Shown in pieces: positions 4,375 to 5,852 of a DNA stretch of 5,852 nucleotides. How positions within the stretch are numbered: position 1 is the stretch's first letter; the number at the start of each line of letters is the position of its first letter. The notes beneath the pieces are model-generated. The model worked only from the letters and a program-made list of their open reading frames with translations, was not told where the DNA came from and ran no database searches. The position numbers and the translations under genes were made by a program. This stretch comes from Planctomycetaceae bacterium (GTDB lineage Bacteria; Planctomycetota; Planctomycetia; Planctomycetales; Planctomycetaceae). The stretch is from positions 1 through 5,852 of the forward strand of contig DOCI01000299.1 in NCBI GenBank assembly GCA_003503535.1. The letters run 5' to 3'.

Positions 4375-5852
4375 TTACGAGACCTGAACCACACGGACGA
4401 CCCACAGCATGGTCATGACAGTGACGACGAGAATTCCCAACAGGTTGAGCAGGAAGCCGGTTTTCATCATGTCCCAGACGGTCAGCTTATTCGAGCTGAA
4501 GACAATCGCATTGGGAGGCGTGGCGATGGGCAACATGAAGGCACAACTGGCGGCGATTGTCGCAGGCAGCATTAAAAATCTCGGATCCAGACTCAATGCC
4601 AGAGCCGTCTTTTCCAGAATCGGCAGCAGTGTTGAAATCGTTGCTGTATTTGAAGTGAATTCCGTCAGGAAAATCACCAGCGTCGTCACGCTGGCGACTT
4701 GGAGTGACGAAGACATCGTTGACATTTTCTGGCCCAGCATTTCTCCCAGCCAACTGGAAAGTCCTGTCGTAGAGCAGGCATCGGCAATTGCAAAGCCTCC
4801 CCCAAACAGGAGCAGAATACCCCAGGGCAATTTTTGCTCCAGGAGTTCCCAGTTCATTAAATACTGATTTGTCTCTGTTTCTTCATCCCGCACAGGAACC
4901 AGAAACATGACGATCATCATCAGCAAACCAGCAGTCGAATCGTGGAGCAGTCCTTTGTAATTGAAGCCGGGGACATAGGAATCCAGCAGTGCGGAAAGTC
5001 CATCTTCCCAACCGACGAGCCTGAAGCTTCCAATATCCAGACTGACCCGTGTCATCCACAGACAGGCAATGAGCAGGAAGACAATCATCATGCGAAACTC
5101 TCCGACCGACATCCGTCCCAATGCCAGATATTGATCACGAATTTCATTTCGAGCCGCATGTCCGAAAGTCAGCCCCCGCCAGATCGGCAGGCATAACACG
5201 AACCAAACGCCAATAAACATCAAAACCGACATTGGAAAGCGCATGAGAAACCACTGTCCCAGAGAAACCGAATACTTCTGCAGTTCCTCGGCAGTCGCAC
5301 CAGTGGACGACCAGTAACCGGCATACACACCATTAGTCGGCGTACCGATGAGCGTCGACATCCCTCCGATACTCGATGAATACGCAATCCCCAACAGCAA
5401 CGCCACCGCAAACCGCTTCGTCATGATGGCTTGCCTGTGTTGGTCTTCTTCCTGCACATTCAAAGAGGCCAGCACCGCCAGGGCGATCGGCAGCATCAAC
5501 AATGCGGATGCGGTATTACTGATCCACATCGACATCAAAGCGGTTCCGATCATAAAGCCCAGCACGACTCGTTTTGGTCCCGTTCCCAGAATCGACAAAA
5601 CCCATAACGCAAGACGTCGATGCAATCCCCAGCGTTCCACGCCAATGGCAATCGCGAAGCCGGAAAAGTAGAGCAAAATCGTTGAATTCATATACGACTT
5701 ACTGACTTCGCCAGCCGACTGAATCCCCAGAAAGGGAAAGGCAACCAACGGAATCAAACTCGTCACCGCCAGTGGGATCGACTGCGTGCTCCAGAGAATG
5801 GCCATCAACGCGACAACTCCGGCCAGTCGTTGCCCCTCGGCATTGAGTCCTG
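4375..5852 (-). CDS. DASS/SLC13-type sodium-coupled anion symporter, N-terminus cut by window edge
   Basis: This is an inner-membrane sodium-coupled symporter of the divalent anion (DASS, SLC13/INDY) family; substrates in the family include sulfate and dicarboxylates, and the sequence does not decide between them. Both repeats carry the SNT motif that binds sodium: MWISNTASALLMLP and TEFTSNTATISTLLP. Between them lies SIGGMSTLIGTPTNG. The family signature is matched near the end by ASCAFMLPIATPPNAIV. Many hydrophobic segments fill the length. The frame stays open to the right edge: upstream of a TTG at 5808 it reads GLNAEGQRLAGVV, the usual lead into the next helix, so TTG 5808 and the adjacent ATG are internal and the true start is outside. 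The stop is TAA at 4377-4375. An approximately 60-residue stretch before the second repeat (WMTRVSLDIG to GLLHDS) is family-typical in position. The REP-like hairpin 37 nt past the stop may form its 3' end. Confidence 0.92.
   Translation of the reverse strand, partial: GLNAEGQRLAGVVALMAILWSTQSIPLAVTSLIPLVAFPFLGIQSAGEVSKSYMNSTILLYFSGFAIAIGVERWGLHRRLALWVLSILGTGPKRVVLGFMIGTALMSMWISNTASALLMLPIALAVLASLNVQEEDQHRQAIMTKRFAVALLLGIAYSSSIGGMSTLIGTPTNGVYAGYWSSTGATAEELQKYSVSLGQWFLMRFPMSVLMFIGVWFVLCLPIWRGLTFGHAARNEIRDQYLALGRMSVGEFRMMIVFLLIACLWMTRVSLDIGSFRLVGWEDGLSALLDSYVPGFNYKGLLHDSTAGLLMMIVMFLVPVRDEETETNQYLMNWELLEQKLPWGILLLFGGGFAIADACSTTGLSSWLGEMLGQKMSTMSSSLQVASVTTLVIFLTEFTSNTATISTLLPILEKTALALSLDPRFLMLPATIAASCAFMLPIATPPNAIVFSSNKLTVWDMMKTGFLLNLLGILVVTVMTMLWVVRVVQVS

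Noticed and set aside
4409..4867. 152-codon plus-strand frame antisense to the transporter
   Set aside because: A shadow of the transporter gene; its sequence has no membrane or domain pattern of its own.

Overview
The window looks like chromosomal DNA of a planctomycete with moderate GC. This is an inference from three things: the kind of transglutaminase-like membrane protein present, the loosely packed genes with long spacers, and short intergenic hairpins whose core sequences I remember from planctomycete genomes. No rRNA, tRNA, CRISPR array, transposase or phage gene is visible.

Layout, left to right. Positions 1-328 hold no convincing gene, but contain a REP-like hairpin (111-129), a short perfect palindrome (4-15) and a terminator-like hairpin with a T-run (247-277) just before the first gene. 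A large plus-strand gene (329-2875) encodes a TgpA/DUF3488-type membrane protein with an extracytoplasmic transglutaminase core that keeps its Cys-His-Asp triad. After 136 nt comes a short plus-strand gene (3012-3395) for a stand-alone STAS-domain protein of the anti-sigma-factor-antagonist type. A 368-nt spacer follows with two adjacent hairpins. A small minus-strand gene (3764-3979) encodes a 71-residue protein with a hydrophobic N-terminus and no recognised family. A 395-nt AT-rich spacer holds the most ordered noncoding signal here, two exact copies of a TGTTAA-N7-TTAACA palindrome 23 bp apart, and a second REP-like hairpin. The rest (4375-5852, minus strand) is a DASS/SLC13-type sodium-coupled anion transporter whose N-terminus lies beyond the right edge.

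How the parts relate: the transglutaminase and STAS genes point the same way and could share a transcript. The small gene lies downstream of the transporter on the same strand, but the wide gap containing an operator-like array suggests its own control. The STAS gene and the small gene converge on the hairpin-bearing spacer. I see no metabolic pathway linking the four proteins.

The signals most worth checking are the paired palindromes at 4172-4213 and the matching fold of the two REP-like hairpins (tandem G-A mismatches, one bulged base, GNNA loop). I do not see firm evidence of a new multi-gene system.
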